The notes beneath the pieces were generated by a model. It did not search any database. It saw only the letters and a list, made by a program, of their open reading frames with translations, and had not been told where the DNA came from. The position numbers and the translations under genes were made by a program. From assembly GCA_038231775.1 (NCBI GenBank), contig JBBRKS010000187.1, forward strand, positions 1 through 7,114: 7,114 bases of DNA, given 5' to 3'. Below, in pieces: positions 4,273-7,114 of the stretch. The stretch comes from Stagnihabitans sp038231775 (lineage in GTDB: Bacteria > Pseudomonadota > Alphaproteobacteria > Rhodobacterales > Rhodobacteraceae). The first letter of the stretch is position 1. Each line of letters begins with the position of its first letter.

Positions 4273-6095
4273 CCCTCCATCGCCTCAAGCTCGTCAATGA
4301 AGCCTGCGATCATCGACAGGCCTTTGTCCCAGAATTTCGGGTCTGACGCGTCAAGGCCAAAGGGGGCGAGCAGGTCTTTGTGGTGTTTGGACCCTCCGGC
4401 TTTCAGCATCTCGATATATTTGTCCTGAAAGCCGGGCAGACCCTCGGCGTAGACGGCGTACAGCGCGTTCACCAGACCGTCGCCGAACGCATAGGCGTAG
4501 ACGTAGAACGGCGAATGGATGAAGTGCGGGATGTAGGTCCAGAACGTCTCGTACCCGTCCATGAAGTCAAAGACGGGGCCAAGCGATTGCGACTGCACCG
4601 ACATCCACAGCGCGTTTATGCCGTCCGGGGTCAGTTCACCATCTGCACGGGCGGCGTGCAGTTTGCATTCAAAGTCGTAGAACGCGATCTGCCGGACGAC
4701 GGTGTTGATCATGTCTTCAACCTTGCCCGCCAGCAGGGTCTTGCGTTCGGTCTGGGTCTTGGCCTGATCCAACAGGGCGCGGAAAGTCAGCATCTCTCCA
4801 AAGACTGACGCGGTTTCGGCGAGGGTCAGGGGGGTGGAGGACAGAAGTTCGCCTTGCCCGGCGGCCAGAACCTGATGGACGCCGTGGCCAAGTTCATGGG
4901 CCAGCGTCATCACATCGCGCGGTTTGCCAAGGTAGTTCAGCATGACATAGGGGTGGACGGTTGTAACAGTCGGGTGGGCAAACGCGCCGGGCGCCTTGCC
5001 GGGTTTCACACCGGCATCAATCCAGCCTTTGGTGAAGAAGGGGGCGGCGATTTCCGCCATGCGCGGGTCAAAGGCGGCATAGGCGTCAGAGACGGTTTTG
5101 ACCGCCTCGTCCCAATCGACCAGCCTTGGGGATTCGGCGGGCAGGGGGGCGTTGCGGTCCCAGACTTGCAGGCGTTCCAGACCCATCCATTTGGCTTTGA
5201 GCTTGTAATAGCGGTGCGACAGCTTGGGGTAGGCTGCGACCACGGCATTGCGCAGCGCCTCAACCACTTCGGGTTCGACGTCGTTGGACAGGTGGCGGCC
5301 GTATTGCGGCGAGGGCATCTTGCGCCAGCGGTCGTGGATTTCCTTGTCCTTGGCGAGGGTGTTGGTGATGCGGGCGAACAGTTTGATATTCGCCCCGAAC
5401 ACCTCTGCCAGCGCATGGGCCGCAGCTTCGCGCTTGGTGCGGTCATTGTCTGTGAACAGGTTGAGGGTGGATTCAAGGCTAAGCTCTTCAGGTTCACCTG
5501 CGACCTTGAACATCAGGCCCGCCATGGTTTCGTCAAACAGCTTGTTCCAGGCAGAGGCACCAACCACGCCTTCATCGTGCAGGAACTGTTCCAGTTCATC
5601 CGACAACTGGTGCGGGCGCATGGCACGCATCCGGTCGAACACGGGTTTGTACCGGGCAAGGCCGGGGTTCTGGGCCAGGTGGCTGGTGAGAAGATCATCC
5701 TCCAGCCGGTTGAATTCCAATGAGAAAAACACAAGGGCGGCGGTGATGTCGGTGATCTGGCCTTCGGTGTCGGCCATGAACTTGGCGCGGTCGGCGTCGA
5801 GCGTGTTCTGATAATAGCGCAGGCCTGCATAGGACATGATGCGCCCGCCGGTGGTTTCGATCTTCTCGTAGGACTGAACGCAGTCAAGCAGTTGATCGGC
5901 TGACAGGGTGGCCAGTTTGCCTTGATAGGTCGCGGCAAACCCGGCACAGGATTGCGTCAGCCAGCCCATGTCGCGGTGAAACTCCGGGCTGTCGGGGGCG
6001 GGGTACAGGTCGGTCAGGTCCCAATCGGGCAGGTTGGCGAAGGGGGCGGAGGCATTGGTGTTGGCGTCGAAGACGGGGCGGACTTTGGTGAACAT
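4269..6095 (-). CDS. pepF: M3 family oligoendopeptidase (PepF type)
   Basis: A 608-residue cytoplasmic zinc metallopeptidase that cleaves short peptides, probably in peptide turnover. The zinc site HELGH is at residues 400-404 (His400, Glu401, His404), with the third ligand in LAETASVFGE (Glu427). The C-terminal M3 signature HFIHSPFYVYAYAFG supplies the His/Tyr residues that line the active site. The N-terminal WDLTDLYP is characteristic of the PepF/M3B group, and the length is normal. ATG 6095 is preferred because GAGGG (6105-6101) lies five bases before it. An ATG at 6107 would add four residues (MRVP) but lacks a good ribosome site and overlaps that GAGGG. The gene is intact. It lies 110 bp downstream of the ligase-like gene on the same strand and converges on the baeRF-type gene with a 4-bp overlap. 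Several long antisense frames inside it are codon-bias shadows. Confidence 0.95.
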   Translation of the reverse strand: MFTKVRPVFDANTNASAPFANLPDWDLTDLYPAPDSPEFHRDMGWLTQSCAGFAATYQGKLATLSADQLLDCVQSYEKIETTGGRIMSYAGLRYYQNTLDADRAKFMADTEGQITDITAALVFFSLEFNRLEDDLLTSHLAQNPGLARYKPVFDRMRAMRPHQLSDELEQFLHDEGVVGASAWNKLFDETMAGLMFKVAGEPEELSLESTLNLFTDNDRTKREAAAHALAEVFGANIKLFARITNTLAKDKEIHDRWRKMPSPQYGRHLSNDVEPEVVEALRNAVVAAYPKLSHRYYKLKAKWMGLERLQVWDRNAPLPAESPRLVDWDEAVKTVSDAYAAFDPRMAEIAAPFFTKGWIDAGVKPGKAPGAFAHPTVTTVHPYVMLNYLGKPRDVMTLAHELGHGVHQVLAAGQGELLSSTPLTLAETASVFGEMLTFRALLDQAKTQTERKTLLAGKVEDMINTVVRQIAFYDFECKLHAARADGELTPDGINALWMSVQSQSLGPVFDFMDGYETFWTYIPHFIHSPFYVYAYAFGDGLVNALYAVYAEGLPGFQDKYIEMLKAGGSKHHKDLLAPFGLDASDPKFWDKGLSMIAGFIDELEAMEG

Positions 6096-6100
6096 GGGGA

Positions 6101-6105
6101 CCCTC
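6101..6105 (-). promoter_or_regulatory. pepF ribosome binding site
   Basis: GAGGG on the minus strand, five bases before ATG 6095. It overlaps the alternative upstream ATG (6107-6105), which supports the shorter start. Confidence 0.6.
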
Positions 6106-6143
6106 ATTTGGCTTTCGCCTTATGTAGGGGCCGCGGGGCGGAT

Positions 6144-6177
6144 TTGAAACCGGGATTTCCGGCGCAGAGGGTTTCAA
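6144..6177. other. 8-bp inverted repeat between the ligase-like gene and pepF
   Basis: TTGAAACC (6144-6151) and GGTTTCAA (6170-6177) are exact complements 18 bases apart, with a small CCGG/CCGG pair inside (6150-6153, 6159-6162). There is no T-run on the minus strand, so it is not a clear terminator. It could be an operator or mRNA stem in the 110-bp gap ahead of pepF. Confidence 0.3.
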
Positions 6178-6205
6178 TGAGTATTTGCACCTGGATGAAA
6201 TCGCA

Positions 6206-7000
6206 TCAGGGCAGGGAGGCGAGGAAGGCGGTCAGAGTCGGGACCTGATCGGCGTGACGGTCGCGGACCCAGGCGATCAGGCGCGGGGCTGCAAGGTCGA
6301 GGCCGCATTTGCGGCGCGGGTTGGGGGTGGTGGCGTCGAAGGTCAGTTCAAACACCTGGGTCGGGGTTACCTGACGCAACGGGCCAAAGCGGTCGGTGGT
6401 GTGGGCGCGGGCCCATGCCAGAAGGTCGGCGGTGTCGGGCAGGGTCAGGCGAAGTTTGGTCAGCGGGATCAGGGTGTTGCCGTGCGGGATGGCAAAGGTG
6501 CCCTCGGGTCCGGACGGGTCGATCATGGTCAGGATGGCGAAGCATTGGCCGGGGGTTTGGCTGGTTTGGGCGGGTTCGGTCAGTCTGGTGCGAAAGGTGC
6601 CTGCGGCGATGCGGTTCAGAAGTATTCGGGCTTGCGGGGGCAGGCGGCGGGCGAAGGACAGGTATTGGGTCTGCGAGGTCAGGGTGCCCAGAACCTCTGT
6701 CAGGGTGGGTGGTTCGCTTTGGAGTAGGGTCAGGAGGGGGGCGTGGGGCAGGAGGAGGGCTGCGACCTCTGCCTTGTCGGGGCAGGCTTGCAGGCAGGCG
6801 TCGATCAGGAAGGCGGGGGTATGGGTCGCGTCTGCCACCCAATCTAGCAGCGTTGCGGCCGAGGCGAGGCGTTTTGGGCGTTGGCCGGACAGAAGGGCGC
6901 GAGCGGCGGCGGCGTCTTCGGCGCCAGCCTTGGCGGCGTAGGCTGCGAAGGTTGTGGGGGTAGGGGTGCCTTGCGCGACGAAGGCTGCGAAGCGGATCAT
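6206..7000 (-). CDS. ATP-dependent DNA ligase-like protein lacking the adenylation domain
   Basis: A 264-residue protein. Residues 1-142 look like the N-terminal DNA-binding domain of bacterial ATP-dependent DNA ligases: MIRFAAF start, LLSGQRPKR (36-44), LLDWVAD, AEVAALLLP (77-85) and LLNRIAAGTFRTRL (127-140), where active ligases have NKL.TG.FRVGVS. Residues about 150-264 look like their C-terminal OB domain: TFAI (168-171), LIPLTKL (177-183), DRFGPLRQVTP (203-213), VFELTFD (216-222), RRKCG (229-233) and APRLIAWVRDR (238-248), compared with VFELAFEG, RHKSG and FPR..RWR.DK. The roughly 250-residue nucleotidyltransferase core that should lie between is absent, and no lysine sits in a KxDG motif, so it should not self-adenylate. 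ATG 7000 is the first start after an in-frame stop (7072-7070) and gives a ligase-like N-terminus, but has no Shine-Dalgarno. Codons are GC-rich at third positions with no internal stop, so it looks like a maintained gene. It may form an operon with pepF. Confidence 0.75.
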   Translation of the reverse strand: MIRFAAFVAQGTPTPTTFAAYAAKAGAEDAAAARALLSGQRPKRLASAATLLDWVADATHTPAFLIDACLQACPDKAEVAALLLPHAPLLTLLQSEPPTLTEVLGTLTSQTQYLSFARRLPPQARILLNRIAAGTFRTRLTEPAQTSQTPGQCFAILTMIDPSGPEGTFAIPHGNTLIPLTKLRLTLPDTADLLAWARAHTTDRFGPLRQVTPTQVFELTFDATTPNPRRKCGLDLAAPRLIAWVRDRHADQVPTLTAFLASLP

Positions 7001-7114
7001 TGAGGTGCGCCGGATGCGCGGTGTGCGGCGCTTGTGTAGAGCCGCCGTTGAGAACGGGTTGCGCGGCTGTCAATGCCTTGAGTCAGGAGAGCGGCTGTTG
7101 TGGGGCAAGCGGAC

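Noticed and set aside
4854..5723. 289-codon plus-strand frame opposite pepF
   Set aside because: It lies fully antisense to a clear M3 peptidase, resembles no family, and is expected from the high-GC codon pattern.
6185..6727. 180-codon plus-strand frame opposite the ligase-like gene
   Set aside because: Glycine-rich antisense frame without family motifs; a shadow.
6348..7073. 241-codon minus-strand frame overlapping the ligase-like gene in another phase
   Set aside because: The translation is Arg/Pro-rich with no domain, while the overlapping frame gives recognisable ligase motifs.
7068..7073. TTGACA on the minus strand as a -35 element for the ligase-like gene
   Set aside because: No acceptable -10 hexamer lies 15-19 bp downstream; the nearest weak candidate, TCTACA, is about 27 bp away.

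Overview
The window looks like chromosome of an alphaproteobacterium, most likely Rhodobacteraceae (roseobacter/Rhodobacter group). This rests on high-GC coding DNA, the RpoH C-terminus, the psd-pssA pair and the family repertoire. It is mostly conserved housekeeping sequence with two informative intergenic regions and one unusual gene at the right end. No tRNA, rRNA, CRISPR array, insertion sequence or integrase was seen.

Left part, plus strand. The window opens inside the end of rpoH (heat-shock sigma factor, 2-328). A 285-bp gap follows (329-613) with a hairpin, a 17-bp tandem repeat inside a larger inverted-repeat block, and a 28-bp near-palindrome just before the next gene. Then comes the phosphatidylethanolamine pathway: psd (614-1306, pyruvoyl decarboxylase) and pssA (1308-2084, phosphatidylserine synthase), one base apart and surely co-translated. 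PssA makes phosphatidylserine from CDP-diacylglycerol and serine, and Psd decarboxylates it. A Gfo/Idh/MocA-type oxidoreductase follows 66 bp later (2151-3140).

Middle. The gap at 3141-3377 is markedly AT-rich at its start (35% GC over 3161-3280) and holds overlapping inverted repeats, a possible promoter and a 12-bp-stem hairpin. It leads to a small DUF4389 membrane protein (3378-3677). Next is a host-attachment/baeRF-type protein (3829-4272), which has an FNR/FnrL-like box and a -10-like hexamer in class II geometry upstream, suggesting oxygen-responsive control.

Right part, minus strand. pepF (M3 oligoendopeptidase, 6095-4269) converges on the baeRF gene, and the two stop codons share one TTAA. 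Upstream of pepF on the same strand is a 264-residue protein (7000-6206). It resembles an ATP-dependent DNA ligase from which the whole adenylation domain is missing: an N-terminal ligase DNA-binding-like domain is joined to a C-terminal OB-like domain, with no KxDG motif anywhere. This is the most novel item in the window.
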